Shown: positions 34,904 through 46,000, numbered from the stretch's first letter. The stretch is 64,000 bases of DNA from Ralstonia pickettii (GCF_000607165.1 NZ_JFZG01000006.1:558001-622000); one strand, 5' to 3'. The notes: generated by a model not told the origin, from the sequence alone. Numbers and translations are program-made.

Positions 34904-35767
34904 GTGCATTCCAGCGTTCCCGTGACAACGTCCCCCCACGCCATCGGCGACCTCCAAGGCTGCTGCTCCCCTCTCCAGACCCTGCTGGCCGCCCTCCCCG
35001 CCAACGCCGTGCTGCGCTTCGTCGGCGACCTCGTCAACCGCGGCCCCGAGTCCCTGGCCACGCTGCGCCAGGTCATTTCGCTATGCGAAGCAGGCCGCGC
35101 ACGCACCGTCCTTGGCAACCACGACATCCACCTGCTGGCCGTGGCGGCAGGGGTGCGAAAACCCGGCAAGCGAGACACCATCGCCGAGATTCTCTCCGCC
35201 CCCGATAGCGATCAACTGATCACCTGGCTGCGCCACCAGCCGCTGGCCATCTTCGAAAACAGCTTCCTGATGGTGCACGCCGGCGTCCTGCCTCAGTGGA
35301 CAACAGGCGACGTACTAGAACTGGCCGGCGCGGTGGAGCGGGAGCTGCGCAGCCCACATTGGAAAACCTTCCTGGCCGATGCGTTTGGTAACCATCCGGA
35401 CAAGTGGAGCAACGATCTCGTCGGCATGGATCGGCTGCGGCTGACCATCAACGCCTTGACGCGCCTACGCTTCTGCAAGCCCGATGGGACGATGGAGTTC
35501 GAGACTACTGACGCCGATGGCGCTCCGGATGGCCACATGCCGTGGTTCGACGTGCCGGGGCGCCGCACGCGCGGCACACCGATCGTGTTCGGGCATTGGT
35601 CCACACGCGGGCTGGTGATGCGCGACGATGTGATGGGCCTGGATACCGGCTGCGTGTGGGGTGGCAAGCTGACGGCGGCGAAGCTATCGCTGGCACCAGC
35701 CGGGCGTGACGTGATCCAAGTGGATTGCGAGCAGGCGCAGGACCCGCTCGCGCACAAGAAGAAATAG
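34904..35767 (+). CDS. apaH: Symmetrical bis(5'-nucleosyl)-tetraphosphatase
   Basis: 287 residues starting at GTG. The metallophosphoesterase motifs are AIGDLQGCCSPLQTLL, FVGDLVNRGPESLATL, LGNHDIHLLAVAAG and VFGHWSTRGL, as in ApaH; the family length is about 280. It hydrolyses Ap4A to two ADP and can decap Np4-capped RNA. It stands alone, divergent from rfbB. Confidence 0.95.
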   Translation: MHSSVPVTTSPHAIGDLQGCCSPLQTLLAALPANAVLRFVGDLVNRGPESLATLRQVISLCEAGRARTVLGNHDIHLLAVAAGVRKPGKRDTIAEILSAPDSDQLITWLRHQPLAIFENSFLMVHAGVLPQWTTGDVLELAGAVERELRSPHWKTFLADAFGNHPDKWSNDLVGMDRLRLTINALTRLRFCKPDGTMEFETTDADGAPDGHMPWFDVPGRRTRGTPIVFGHWSTRGLVMRDDVMGLDTGCVWGGKLTAAKLSLAPAGRDVIQVDCEQAQDPLAHKKK

Positions 35768-35776
35768 CCGAGTAGC

Positions 35777-36574
35777 CTAGCCCGCGCGGTCGATCAGCGC
35801 GGCAACAGCGTCGTGACTATGTGCAGCCAGCCCACGGCGGTCCATCTCCGGCGCCACGGCGGGGCCCACGAACACTTCCACCACCAACGGTGGCCCGTTC
35901 AGCATGGCGTTGATCGTGTCCATCATCGACAGATCACCGATATACGCCGGAATGGTCGTCAACTCACCCGTCTCGGCAATGCGATAGCGCAGCGCCAGCG
36001 GGCGGATCGGTGCGCCAGCGCTAACAGGCGCCTGAAACAGATTGGCGTGGAACGGCAGCAGCTGCAGCCCGTCCGACGTCGTGCCCTCGGGAAACACGCA
36101 AATGACATCGCCGGAACGCATCGCATCGGCGATGACATGCATGATGCGATGCGCATCGCGCTTGCGGGCGCGCTCGACGAACAGCACGCCGGTCTGCGCG
36201 CACAGCCAGCCAATGATTGGCCAGCTGCGAATCTCCGATTTGGCGACGAAGCGCGGTGGGTACCAGCTGTTGATCGCATAGATGTCGATCCACGAGACAT
36301 GGTTGGACACCAGCATGGAGCCAGCCAGATCCTTGCCCGCGACCGGCTCGCCATGCACAACGAGCGAGACACGGAACAGCGCGAGCAACTTGCGCGACCA
36401 GCGCTGAATCAGCCTCTGCTTGGTCTCAAGCCTGACCCACCAGAACAGCAGCGCGCACGTGATAAGGCCTTCGGCCAGATGGGCGAGCAACCGCAGCTTG
36501 CGGCGCACATGCTTGCGCTGTGGCGTGCTCACCTCGCTGGGCGCGCTTGCCACGCGCTGATCAATGCCCGTCAT
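35777..36574 (-). CDS. 1-acyl-sn-glycerol-3-phosphate acyltransferase-like protein
   Basis: 265 residues, PlsC superfamily: membrane anchor LAEGLITCALLFWWVRL at about 30-48, the NHVSWIDI catalytic His-x4-Asp motif, and the FPEGTTSDG motif. It acylates lysophosphatidic acid or a related lipid at the inner membrane. The start at 36574 overlaps the end of the dihydroorotase-like gene by 14 bp; the longer open frame beyond that is an artefact inside pyrC. It is the last gene in the algH-ruvX-pyrR-pyrB-pyrC' run. Confidence 0.9.
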   Translation of the reverse strand: MTGIDQRVASAPSEVSTPQRKHVRRKLRLLAHLAEGLITCALLFWWVRLETKQRLIQRWSRKLLALFRVSLVVHGEPVAGKDLAGSMLVSNHVSWIDIYAINSWYPPRFVAKSEIRSWPIIGWLCAQTGVLFVERARKRDAHRIMHVIADAMRSGDVICVFPEGTTSDGLQLLPFHANLFQAPVSAGAPIRPLALRYRIAETGELTTIPAYIGDLSMMDTINAMLNGPPLVVEVFVGPAVAPEMDRRGLAAHSHDAVAALIDRAG

Positions 36575-37838
36575 AGGCAAGATGGCCAGCGACCATCGTG
36601 GCACGTACGCGGCCAGCCAGCTCGAAGCCCAGGTACGGCGAGTTCTTGCCCTGGCTCCGCAGAGCGCGCGGCTCAAGTTTCCAGGTCGCATCCGGATCGA
36701 ACACGCACACATCGGCCATCGCCCCAACTTCCAGCGAGCCTGCATGCAGGCCCAGCACACGAGCCGGCTCGCTGGTGATGCGCGCCAGCGCCTTCGACAG
36801 CTCGACCTTGTGTTCGGTGGCCCAGCGCAGCGTGAGCGGCAGCAGGGTTTCGAGGCCGGTCGCGCCGGGTGTGGCCTCGGCAAACGGCAGCAGCTTCTCG
36901 TCGTCATCCACAGGCGTGTGGTCGGAACAGATCGCGTCGATGGTGCCATCGGCCAGCGCACGCACGATGCCGTCGCGGTCGCGCCCGGAGCGCAGCGGCG
37001 GCACAAAACGCATCTGCGAATTGAAGTAGCCGATATCGACGTCGGTCAGCGAGATATGGTGGACGTTCACGTCGCATGTGACCGGCAAACCCTCGGCTTT
37101 CGCACGGCGCACAAGCTCGATGCCCGCGGCCGATGACAAGCGGCACAGGTGCACACGGGCGCCCGTGCTACGAATCAGCTCGAAGATGGTATGCAGGCGC
37201 ACCGTCTCAGCCATGACAGGCACACCCGAGAGGCCCAGGCGTGACGCCAGCGGGCCGCTTGCGGCCACGCCGCCCTTACCCAGATACGGGTCTTCGGGGC
37301 GCAGCCAGACGGTGAAGCCAAAGGTCTGCGCGTATTGCAGCGCACGCATCAGCACTTGCGTGTCGGCCATCGGCGCATCGGTCTGCGAGAAGCCAACGCA
37401 GCCCGACTCTGTCAGTTCGGCCATCTCCGTCAGCACCGCGCCCTTCAAGCCGACAGTGAGCGCACCGAGCGGATACACGTGCGCCTGATTCAGGTTGCGC
37501 GCGCGAAACTTGAGCATCTCGACCAGGCCGGGTTCGTCCAGCACAGGATCGGTGTCCGGTGGGCACACCAGCGAGGTCACGCCGCCGGCCATGGCCGCCG
37601 CCATTTCCGATTCGAGCGTGGCCTTGTATTCGAAGCCCGGCTCGCGCAGGCGGGCCGACAAGTCGATCAGGCCCGGGCAAACAACCAAACCCGTCGCGTC
37701 GATAGTCTTGTTGGCATGGAAATCCGCCGGCGCGTGGCCGACACCGACCACCTTGCTCGCCGCGATGTACAGGTCCTGTTGTGCGTCGATACCGTTGGCC
37801 GGGTCGATCAGGCGGCCGCCTTTGATATGCAGTTTCAT
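36561..37838 (-). CDS. Dihydroorotase-like protein, probably catalytically inactive (PyrC'/PyrX)
   Basis: 425 residues with the amidohydrolase type I dihydroorotase fold, but key metal ligands are missing. The usual DxHxH is DLSARLREPG here, so both histidines are gone, and the later metal histidine after VHL is Arg (VHLCRLSSAAG). The HH in DVNVHHISL and the Asp in CSDHTP remain. In Pseudomonas, an inactive dihydroorotase encoded next to pyrB is required to assemble a dodecameric aspartate transcarbamoylase; the same structural role is likely here, with the active PyrC encoded elsewhere. The start at 37838 (MKLHIKGGRL) fits the family; the frame upstream overlaps pyrB. Confidence 0.9.
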   Translation of the reverse strand: MKLHIKGGRLIDPANGIDAQQDLYIAASKVVGVGHAPADFHANKTIDATGLVVCPGLIDLSARLREPGFEYKATLESEMAAAMAGGVTSLVCPPDTDPVLDEPGLVEMLKFRARNLNQAHVYPLGALTVGLKGAVLTEMAELTESGCVGFSQTDAPMADTQVLMRALQYAQTFGFTVWLRPEDPYLGKGGVAASGPLASRLGLSGVPVMAETVRLHTIFELIRSTGARVHLCRLSSAAGIELVRRAKAEGLPVTCDVNVHHISLTDVDIGYFNSQMRFVPPLRSGRDRDGIVRALADGTIDAICSDHTPVDDDEKLLPFAEATPGATGLETLLPLTLRWATEHKVELSKALARITSEPARVLGLHAGSLEVGAMADVCVFDPDATWKLEPRALRSQGKNSPYLGFELAGRVRATMVAGHLAYDGH

Positions 37839-37965
37839 CGTTTCAATATTTTTGAGATTGATGCAAAAACGAAGCGAAGCGGTTCTGGCGGTTCGGCGCC
37901 GACGCAGACAGTACAAAAAGTACGGCAAGTCGACGCCGGGCCGGCAGAATCGTTTTTCATCGATC

Positions 37966-38937
37966 TCAGTCGTTGTTGCCAGCCACAATGCCCATGACCG
38001 CCATGCGCACGGCGATGCCGAACGTCACCTGATTCAGGATCACCGATTGCACGCCGTCTGCCACTGCGGAGTCGATCTCCACGCCGCGGTTCATCGGGCC
38101 CGGGTGCATGACGATGGCGTCCGGCTTGGCCAGCGCCAAGCGCTCCTGCGTGAGGCCGTAAGCCTTGAAGTATTCCTGTGCCGAGGGCAACAGCGCGCCG
38201 CTCATGCGCTCGTTCTGCAGGCGCAGCATGATCACCACATCCACGCCCTTCAGGCCTTCTTCCATGTTGTGGAAGACGCGCACGCCCATGTGCTCCAGCC
38301 CACCCGGCAGCAGTGTGCGCGGGCCAATGGCGCGCACTTCGGCACAGCCCAGCGTCGTCAGCGCATGGATGTCGGAACGCGCCACGCGCGAATGCAGAAT
38401 ATCGCCGACGATCGCCACCGTCAGGTTGGAGAAATCCTTCTTGTAGTGGCGGATGGTGTACATGTCGAGCAGCCCCTGCGTGGGGTGCGCATGGCGACCA
38501 TCGCCCGCGTTGATGACGTGCACGTGCGGTGCGACGTGCTGGGCGATCAGGTACGGCGCACCGGAACTGGCGTGCCGGACGACAAACATGTCCGCCTGCA
38601 TCGCAGACAGATTGTTGATCGTGTCGAGCAGCGACTCTCCCTTGCTGGTGGACGACGCGTTGATGTTCAGGTTGATCACGTCCGCCGAAAGCCGCTTGGC
38701 CGCGATCTCGAACGTGGTGCGCGTGCGCGTGGAGTTCTCGAAGAACAGGTTGAACACGCTCTTGCCGCGCAGCAACGGCACCTTCTTCACCTCGCGGTCG
38801 GAATCCGATACGGAGACGAACTGCTGCGCGGTGTCCAGCACGTGCGTGAGGATGTCGCGCGACAGCCCCTCGATCGACAGCAGGTGCTTGAGCTCGCCGT
38901 TTTTCGTGAGCTGCGGGTTAGCGAAAGTCTTGGGCAT
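37966..38937 (-). CDS. pyrB: Aspartate carbamoyltransferase catalytic subunit
   Basis: 323 residues: [19 protein letters not shown] contains the carbamoyl phosphate site, [14 protein letters not shown] and [13 protein letters not shown] are the other conserved blocks. It catalyses the first committed step of pyrimidine synthesis. No pyrI regulatory gene is near; instead an inactive dihydroorotase gene follows, matching the pseudomonad-type ATCase. pyrR lies 64 bp upstream on the same strand. Confidence 0.96.
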   Translation of the reverse strand: MPKTFANPQLTKNGELKHLLSIEGLSRDILTHVLDTAQQFVSVSDSDREVKKVPLLRGKSVFNLFFENSTRTRTTFEIAAKRLSADVINLNINASSTSKGESLLDTINNLSAMQADMFVVRHASSGAPYLIAQHVAPHVHVINAGDGRHAHPTQGLLDMYTIRHYKKDFSNLTVAIVGDILHSRVARSDIHALTTLGCAEVRAIGPRTLLPGGLEHMGVRVFHNMEEGLKGVDVVIMLRLQNERMSGALLPSAQEYFKAYGLTQERLALAKPDAIVMHPGPMNRGVEIDSAVADGVQSVILNQVTFGIAVRMAVMGIVAGNND

Positions 38938-39001
38938 GAGAAACGAAGGGCGACGAGGTCAGTACAGGTCAGTTCAAAGCGGGCGCGGCCGCGGCGCGAA
39001 C

Positions 39002-39520
39002 TCAAGCGCCCTTGGGCTCGCGCGTGAAGGTGAAGCGGGCCGAAGCGCCCTCGCCGGTTTCACTCAGCACGAGCGATTCGTCGAGTGGCAACATGATGCG
39101 TTCACCGATGTAATCCGGGGCAACGGGCAGTTGGCGTTCACCGCGATCGACCAACACGGCCAGTTCCACCGCAGCTGGACGGCCGTAGTCGAACAGCTCG
39201 TTGATGGCCGCGCGGATGGTGCGGCCGCTGGCCAGGACGTCGTCCACCAGCAGGATGCGGCGCTCGTTCACGTCGAACGGCAGCGTGGTCGGTTGCGCCT
39301 TGGCGTGCAGGCCTTTCTTGGCGTAGTCGTCGCGGTGCATGGCGACGTTGACGACACCGTATTCCGGCAGGCCAAGGTCATGCGCCAGCCGCTTGGCGAT
39401 CCAGGCGCCGCCGCTGACAATGCCGGCCACCGACCAGGCGTGGCCGTCGGCAAGCCGCGTGCGCAGTTGTGCAACGAGGCTCTGGTACAGCGCCTCGGCA
39501 TCGATCTGTTGCGATGTCAT
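39002..39520 (-). CDS. pyrR: PyrR-type uracil phosphoribosyltransferase/regulator
   Basis: 172 residues with the PRPP loop [21 protein letters not shown] and the PyrR N-terminal [18 protein letters not shown]. In Gram-positive bacteria PyrR controls pyr operon attenuation; in proteobacteria its role is less clear and it may mainly be a UPRTase. I see no pyr attenuator in the 64 bp before pyrB. The ATG overlaps the ruvX stop (ATGA), so it is coupled to that gene. Confidence 0.92.
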   Translation of the reverse strand: MTSQQIDAEALYQSLVAQLRTRLADGHAWSVAGIVSGGAWIAKRLAHDLGLPEYGVVNVAMHRDDYAKKGLHAKAQPTTLPFDVNERRILLVDDVLASGRTIRAAINELFDYGRPAAVELAVLVDRGERQLPVAPDYIGERIMLPLDESLVLSETGEGASARFTFTREPKGA

Positions 39521-39957
39521 GCGTGTTCGTCGAAAAACTGTTGGAGGATGATGCGCGCGGCTTCTGCGTCGAGCACATCGTCGGAGGCACCGGCGTCCTG
39601 CGCGGCGATCGACGAATAACGCTCGTCCACCCAGGTGACCGGCAGGCCATAGCGGCCGTGCAATTGATTGCCGAAGCGCTTGGCGAGCTTGATCATCGGC
39701 TGCTCTTCACCGTCGGGGTGAACAGGCATGCCGACCACGAAGCCGACGGGCTGCCATTCGCCCACAAGCCGCGTGATCTGGGTGAAACGGAAATCGACCG
39801 AGCGATTAGGAATGGTTTCCAGCGCACGCGCCGAGCGCGTAATCGAGTTACCCAGCGCCACGCCGATGCGCTTTTCGCCGTAATCGAATGCCAGCAAGGT
39901 GCCCTCTGCGAGCACGGAAGTGGTGGCTGGACCCGTCGACGATGCGGGCTCAGGCAT
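39517..39957 (-). CDS. ruvX: Holliday junction resolvase-like YqgF/RuvX
   Basis: 146 residues, RNase H-like YqgF fold: [20 protein letters not shown] with the first catalytic Asp, [26 protein letters not shown] and the C-terminal [17 protein letters not shown]. It takes part in processing the 5' end of pre-16S rRNA and was earlier proposed as a Holliday junction resolvase. It overlaps algH upstream and pyrR downstream. Confidence 0.94.
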   Translation of the reverse strand: MPEPASSTGPATTSVLAEGTLLAFDYGEKRIGVALGNSITRSARALETIPNRSVDFRFTQITRLVGEWQPVGFVVGMPVHPDGEEQPMIKLAKRFGNQLHGRYGLPVTWVDERYSSIAAQDAGASDDVLDAEAARIILQQFFDEHA

Positions 39958-40522
39958 GCCCGGCCTCGCCCGACAGCATGGCCGGGTTGATGCCGAGCAG
40001 GTTCAGCGCCGCGGCAAACCGCTCTTCAGCAGGCACGTTGAAGATGATCTCGGGATCGGCGTGGACGGTCAGCCAGCCGTTGCGGCTGATTTCGTCTTCC
40101 AGTTGACCGGCGCTCCAGCCGGCATACCCGAGGGTCAGGATGAAGCGGTGCGGGCCGCCCCCCTGGGCAACGGCTTCCAGCACATCCTTGGAGGTGGTCA
40201 TTTCCAGCCCGCCCGGCACCGCCAGCGACGATGAATACGCGCCCGTGGCGTCGTGCAGCACGAAGCCGCGCTCGGTCTGAACCGGGCCGCCGTAGTACAC
40301 GGATTGTTCTGCGAGGGGGTGGATTTCGAGCTTGAGATCGATCTTGTCGAACAGCGTCGCCAAGTCGATGTCGATGGGTCGGTTGATCACGAGCCCGAGC
40401 GCACCGCGCTCATTGTGCTCGCACATGTACACGACCGTGCCCGAAAACGTGGAATCCGCCATGCCGGGCATAGCGATCAGGAACTGATTCGTGAGATTGA
40501 TAAGTGCGTCCGGCGAGGCCAT
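39950..40522 (-). CDS. UPF0301 protein, AlgH/YqgE family
   Basis: 190 residues: [26 protein letters not shown] at the N-terminus (the family signature), [30 protein letters not shown] and the C-terminal [14 protein letters not shown] are classic for UPF0301. In Pseudomonas AlgH was linked to alginate regulation, but the biochemical function is unknown. It is the first gene of the run with ruvX and the pyr genes and overlaps ruvX by 8 bp. Confidence 0.94.
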   Translation of the reverse strand: MASPDALINLTNQFLIAMPGMADSTFSGTVVYMCEHNERGALGLVINRPIDIDLATLFDKIDLKLEIHPLAEQSVYYGGPVQTERGFVLHDATGAYSSSLAVPGGLEMTTSKDVLEAVAQGGGPHRFILTLGYAGWSAGQLEDEISRNGWLTVHADPEIIFNVPAEERFAAALNLLGINPAMLSGEAGHA

Positions 40523-40618
40523 GGGACTAGTTTACCAAAAGCCCCCGGCCGGTGCCCCTTTCATTTGGAGGAATCGGCCCTCGGCACAAGGTTTTTTGTT
40601 TTGGCGCATTGTGGCGCT

Positions 40619-41365
40619 TCAGGCACTCGCCCCGGCAGCGTTCGGCGGCGTGGTGTTCAGAGCCTCCAGGTCCGCGGCTTCCAGCCAGCGCCATTCGCCC
40701 GGGGCCAGATCGCCCAGCGACAACTCGCCGATGGCGCTGCGGTGCAGTCCGGCCACGTGGTTGCCGGCGGCCGCCACCATGCGTTTCACCTGGTGGTATT
40801 TGCCCTGCGTGAGCGCCATGCGCAGGTGGTGCGTGTCCACGCGATCAGCCCAGGCGGCGGCAACGTTTTCATTCTCATCAGCCAGCAGCACGCCGGCGCA
40901 CAACTGGGCGATCTGCGCATCGGTCACAGGCTCGGCGGTGGCGATCTCGTACACCTTGGGCACCTGGTGGCGCGGGCTGGTGATGGTGTGAACGAACTGG
41001 CCGTCGTCGGTGAGCAGCAGCAGGCCCGTGGTGTCCTGGTCGAGCCGCCCGACGCACTGGACGGCCCGCTCGCGCAGCGGCACCGGCAGCAGCGTGTACA
41101 CGCTAGGATGGTGTTTCGGCTTTTGCGAGCACTCCACGCCAGCCGGCTTGTTGAGCATCAGATAGGCGCGGGCGTGGTACGCCCAGCGTTCGCCGTCGAC
41201 ATCCAGCACCAGGCCAGCGGTATCGACCAGCGCATCAGGGCTTTCCATCTCGACGCCGTTGATGAATACCAGACCCGCGAGCACGAGGTCCTTGCAATAG
41301 CGGCGCGTGCCGAAGCCCTGGGATTGCAGGATGCGATACAGCGGAAGACGAGAAGAATCAGCCAT
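40619..41365 (-). CDS. RsuA-family 16S rRNA pseudouridine synthase
   Basis: 248 residues. An N-terminal S4 RNA-binding domain (RILQSQGFGTRRYCKDLVL) precedes the catalytic domain with VGRLDQDTTGLLLLTDDG, where the Asp is the nucleophile, and GKYHQVKRMVAAAG. The start at 41365 fits; the longer open frame overlaps the divergent photolyase gene. RsuA makes pseudouridine 516 in 16S rRNA. The symbol is not given because the RluE/RluF relatives share these motifs. Confidence 0.9.
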   Translation of the reverse strand: MADSSRLPLYRILQSQGFGTRRYCKDLVLAGLVFINGVEMESPDALVDTAGLVLDVDGERWAYHARAYLMLNKPAGVECSQKPKHHPSVYTLLPVPLRERAVQCVGRLDQDTTGLLLLTDDGQFVHTITSPRHQVPKVYEIATAEPVTDAQIAQLCAGVLLADENENVAAAWADRVDTHHLRMALTQGKYHQVKRMVAAAGNHVAGLHRSAIGELSLGDLAPGEWRWLEAADLEALNTTPPNAAGASA

Positions 41366-41444
41366 GACAACAACGTGAACAAGACAAAAAAGGGCGATTT
41401 TTGCGATACGCTCGGCCAGTCCAAAGAGCAACCGATTCCATCCG

Positions 41445-43001
41445 ATGCCCTCCACCGCCCCAAGCCGCCAGCCGTACAACATCGGAGCGCACTTCCAGCG
41501 TGGTCTGGTGTGGTTCCGGCGCGATCTGCGGCACTTTGACCACGCGGCGCTGCATTATGCCTTGCGTCACTGCCGCGAGGTCTATTGCGCGTTCGTGTTT
41601 GACCGCGACATCCTCGACGCGCTGCTTGCGCGCGGGCTCAAGGCGGACCGCCGCATCGAGTTCATCCGCGCGTCCATTGAGGAGCTGCGCAGCGCGTTGC
41701 GCGAGGCCGGCGGCGACCTGATCGTCGTGCATGATCACCCGCGCCACGCGATTCCCGAGATCGCGCGCAAGCTCAACATCGAAGCCGTTTTCGCCAACCA
41801 TGACGAAGAACCTTCCGCGCAGGCCCGCGATGAAGCGGTGCGCAAAGTGCTGGCTCAGCAGCCGTGCGCCTGGTTCGACTTCAAGGATCAGGTGATCTTC
41901 GAGCGCGATGAAATCCTGAACGGGCAAGGCAAACCGTACGGCGTTTTCACGCCTTACAAGAACGCGTGGTTGGCAGCGTTGACACCGTTCGACTTGCGCG
42001 CGTATCCGACCGAGCCTTACCTCGGTGCGCTGGCCAAGCCGCCGCAGGCGCTTGCGCACGCGACGCCTGCGCTGGAAGCGATGGGCTTCGCTCGCACCAA
42101 TCTGTCGGAGATTGCCCTGCCCACCGGCATGTCGGGGGGGCAGTCCTTGCTCGATGAGTTTGAAGAGCGCATGGACGACTACCATGCGCGCCGCGACTTT
42201 CCCGCCGTGCGCGGACCCAGCTATCTGTCGACGCACCTGCGCTTCGGCACCGTGTCGATCCGCACGCTTGCAGCGCGTGCACATGCCGCCATGCTCCGCG
42301 GAAGCCGGGGCGCGGCGACGTGGCTGTCCGAGCTGGTCTGGCGCGACTTCTATTTCATGATCCTGCATCACCGCCCGGACTTGGCCGACGCCGCCGCGTT
42401 CCATCCCGAATTCGATCGCATCCGCTGGGTAGACGGCGACACCGGCGATGCGCGCTTCGAAGCCTGGAGGGATGCGCGCACCGGTTACCCGCTCGTGGAC
42501 GCAGCCATGCTGCAGATCTTCCAGAGCGGCTACATGCACAACCGTCTGCGCATGGTGGCGGCCAGCTTTCTCATCAAGGACCTTGGCATCGACTGGCGAC
42601 GCGGCGAGCAGTATTTTGCCGACGTTCTCAACGACTTCGACTTCGCGGCCAACAACGGCGGCTGGCAGTGGGCGGCTTCCAGCGGGTGCGACGCGCAACC
42701 GTGGTTTCGCATCTTCAACCCGGTCACGCAGTCGGAGAAGTTCGATCCGCAAGGCCGTTTCATCCGCAAGTACCTGCCGCAGTTGGCAAAGCTGCCCGAC
42801 AAGTACATCCATGCGCCATGGACAGCACCTGCCAATGTGCTGAAGGATGCGGGCGTCGCGTTGGGCGAAACGTATCCCTTGCCGATCGTCGACCACGCCA
42901 GCGCGCGTGCAGCGACACTGGACCGCTATGCGGTTACGAAAGCGCATCGCACATCGGGCGCTGAGGCGGCGGCACTCAGCAAAACCAGCGACGACGATTG
43001 A
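41445..43001 (+). CDS. phrB: Deoxyribodipyrimidine photo-lyase
   Basis: 518 residues, class I photolyase/cryptochrome: N-terminal antenna domain (GLVWFRRDLRHFDHAALHYAL) and FAD domain with TYLS-like YLSTHLRFGTVS, WLSELVWRDFYFM and the signature NNGGWQWAASSGCDAQPW. The Trp electron-transfer chain positions appear intact. It repairs UV-induced cyclobutane pyrimidine dimers with light. It is divergent from the pseudouridine synthase gene and ends in a hairpin terminator. Confidence 0.95.
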   Translation: MPSTAPSRQPYNIGAHFQRGLVWFRRDLRHFDHAALHYALRHCREVYCAFVFDRDILDALLARGLKADRRIEFIRASIEELRSALREAGGDLIVVHDHPRHAIPEIARKLNIEAVFANHDEEPSAQARDEAVRKVLAQQPCAWFDFKDQVIFERDEILNGQGKPYGVFTPYKNAWLAALTPFDLRAYPTEPYLGALAKPPQALAHATPALEAMGFARTNLSEIALPTGMSGGQSLLDEFEERMDDYHARRDFPAVRGPSYLSTHLRFGTVSIRTLAARAHAAMLRGSRGAATWLSELVWRDFYFMILHHRPDLADAAAFHPEFDRIRWVDGDTGDARFEAWRDARTGYPLVDAAMLQIFQSGYMHNRLRMVAASFLIKDLGIDWRRGEQYFADVLNDFDFAANNGGWQWAASSGCDAQPWFRIFNPVTQSEKFDPQGRFIRKYLPQLAKLPDKYIHAPWTAPANVLKDAGVALGETYPLPIVDHASARAATLDRYAVTKAHRTSGAEAAALSKTSDDD

Positions 43002-43021
43002 AAATCGCCATGCACCAAGAG

Positions 43022-43050
43022 CAACGGGCCGGTGTTTTACCGGCCCGTTG
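43022..43050. terminator. Bidirectional hairpin terminator between phrB and pilL
   Basis: CAACGGGCCGGT (43022-43033) and ACCGGCCCGTTG (43039-43050) form a perfect 12-bp stem with loop GTTTT, followed by TTGTTTC on the plus strand. It sits between the convergent phrB and pilL genes. Confidence 0.75.
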
Positions 43051-43071
43051 TTGTTTCTGCGATGCGCGTCG

Positions 43072-46000
43072 TCAGCCTGCGTTGGCCGCCGGCGCCCGCT
43101 CGCCGATGAGGTTGCGCAGATGCCGGAGCAATTCCTCTTCGTTGTACGGCTTGCCCAGGTAGACGTTCACGCCGATCTCTGCGGCGTAGCGGCGGTGTTT
43201 GTCCGCCGTACGCGAGGTGATCATGATGATCGGCGTGGCGCCGATGCGTTCGTCCGCACGCACGTTGCGCGTAAGGTCGAAGCCGTCCATGTGCGGCATT
43301 TCGATGTCGACGAGCATCGCGTCGGGCGTGATCTCCTGCAACTGACGCAGCGCGTCCACACCGTCGCGTGCGAGCACGGCCTGGTAGCCGGAGCGCGTGA
43401 GCAGACGCTGCGTGACCTTGCGCACCGTGAGCGAATCGTCGACAACCATGACGATTGGCTGTGTGGCCAAGCCCGGCACGGCGTCGGTGCTGCCGTCGCG
43501 GTGCAGCTCGGCAACAGCACCCGTCGCCTCCTGATCGGACAGACCACGCACGGCGGCTTCGCGCTCGAAGCGCTGCGTGAGCACCACGGGGTTGTAGATC
43601 AGCACGATCTCGCCGTCGCCCAGCGTGGTCGCACCGGCAATCCCTTCCAGACGCGCCAGGTGCGGGCCGATGTGCTTGACCACCACTTCGCGGTTGCCGA
43701 TGACTTCGTCGACGTGCACGGCGGCGCGTTCGGCACCGTTGCGCACCACCACGGCCGGCGAGTACTTGCGCCCGCCCGTGACGGACTTCGCCTCTTCAAG
43801 CAGCGCGCCAAAGTAGTGGAACGGCACGGGGCCCGTCGGCAATTGCAGCGCGGCGGCGTTGTACGCCTCGGCCAGCGCCTGGGGGCGCAGTGGTTGCACG
43901 TGGTCGATCATGCCCGACGGAATCGCATACACGCGCTCGCTCACACGCACCAGCAGCACCTGCGTAATGGCAGTGGTCAACGGCAGGTGGATGGTGAAAC
44001 GCGTGCCGACTTCCGGCGTGGTCTGCAGCGAGATCCGGCCGCCCAGGGCGACGGTTTCAGCACGCACCACGTCCATGCCCACGCCACGGCCAGCCAGCTC
44101 GGACACCTGATCCGCCGTGGAGAAGCCCGGCGTGAAGATCATCTCGGTGAGACGCGCATCGCTGGCCTCCTCCTCCGGCGCCAGAAGCTGGCGTTCCAGC
44201 GCGCGGGCGCGAATGCGGTCGAGGTTCAGGCCGGCACCGTCGTCGACGAAATGCAGCACGACTTCGTTGCCTTCCTGCTGCACTTCGAGCGTGAGCTCGC
44301 CGGCCGGATTCTTACCCTTGGCGCGGCGCTCGTCGGCGGATTCAATGCCGTGTGCGACGGCGTTGCGGATCATGTGTTCCAGCGGGCCGCCCATGCGGTC
44401 CAGCACGCTGCGATCCAGTTCCACCGTACCGCCCTTGATGAACAGACGGACTTCCTTGCCGGTTTCCGATGCGGCCTGGCGGGCCACACGATATAGACGG
44501 TCGGCCACGGTATCGAACTGCACCATGCGTGCGCGCATCAGGCTACGCTGCAAGCCGCGCGTGAGGCGTGCCTGCGTTTCCAGATCGAGCGACGCCTGAT
44601 CGAAACCGCGGAACAAGTTCTGCTGCACCGTCGCCACGTCATTGACGGACTCGGCCATCATCCGCGTGAGTTCCTGCAAGCGCGTGAATCGGTCGAATTC
44701 CAGCGGGTCGAACGATTCGTCGTGTGCAGCCGCATCGGCAATGCGCGACTCCATCTGCGTTTCGGCCTGGATTTCGATCTCGCGCACCTGCGAGCGCAAA
44801 CGCGCCACGTTGTCGTTCAGTTCCGACAGATAGGTCTTGAGTGCATCGACTTCCGACTCGAGACGCGCACGCGCGGCACCGACTTCACCCGCATCGTTGA
44901 TGAGCGAATCAAGCGCGCGCGCCTGCACGCGCACCATCGCACGCTGGCGTTCGGCGACTTCCAGGGCTTCAGCTTCGGGGCTGCGCGCGCCGGTCAGATC
45001 GACGTTCGTCGATACCGCAACAGCTGGCAGCATCGATGCGCCCGACGATGCCTGCGCGCCGGCGGCCGTCTGCTGCGCATCGGCAGCATCGGCAAGGCCG
45101 GCATCGAGCGGCAGCAGATTGCCCGCGCCCAGCGCATCGACGTGCGCCTGAATGCGGTCAAACCAGACGTAGAGCTTGCGGAACAGCGCGTCGTCCACGC
45201 GGTTCTGGCGCAGGCCGCCTTCAATGGCGCTTTCCATTTCGTGCGCGGCCTGACCCAGCGTCATGGCACCGGCCATGCGCGCACTGCCCTTGACGGTGTG
45301 CAGGTTACGCAGCAGCAGGCCGGCGGCATTGCGGTCCTGCGGCGCGGCTTCCCACGCACGCAGGTGCTGGCCCAACTCGGGCAGCGCGACGTGCGCTTCC
45401 TCCAGGAAGATTTCCAGCAGCGCCGGGTCGAGCGCGTCGGACGGTGCCTGGCGGACCAGCTCACCCACGGCAGGCTCGGCAACCGGCGACTCGTGCACGG
45501 GCACCAGCGACGGCACAAACGTCGGCGTGATCTCCGCCGGTTCAAACCCGGGTTCGCCGGCCAGGCCAGCGGTTTCGTTCTCGGCCTGTTCGGCTTCGGC
45601 AAAGGCGGCGGGCGCCGGCTCCAGCGGCAGGCGCGGACGCACGAGCAGACGCTCGCACAGTTCGTCCAGGCTGCGGCGCATCGCCTCGTCAGCTTCCGGC
45701 CAGAGGCTGGCGGCGAATTGATGCAGCATGCCGCGCATGCGCTCGATGGATTGATCGAGCAGGCGGAAGTCGCCCGGATGCATTGCCACCGGACGGCTGT
45801 TCAAGTTCAGCAGCACCTGCTCCAGCGCCCCAGCCAACTGGCGCACTGGCTCCAGTTCGACCACGGCGGAGCTGCCTTGCAGCGTGTGTGCAGCGCGCAG
45901 TGCCAGCTCGCTCGGGGGCGTGCGGCCTTCGTGACGCCACTCCGAGAAATCCACGCCCAGGCGGCGGATCAGGTCATCGGCTTCCTGCAGGTAGACGTTG

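Noticed and set aside
36575-37006. Long upstream extension of the acyltransferase (PlsC-like) gene
   Set aside because: The extension is out-of-frame pyrC' sequence; the true N-terminus starts at 36574.
38938-39001. PyrR-controlled attenuator between pyrR and pyrB
   Set aside because: The 64-bp gap has no terminator/antiterminator pair.
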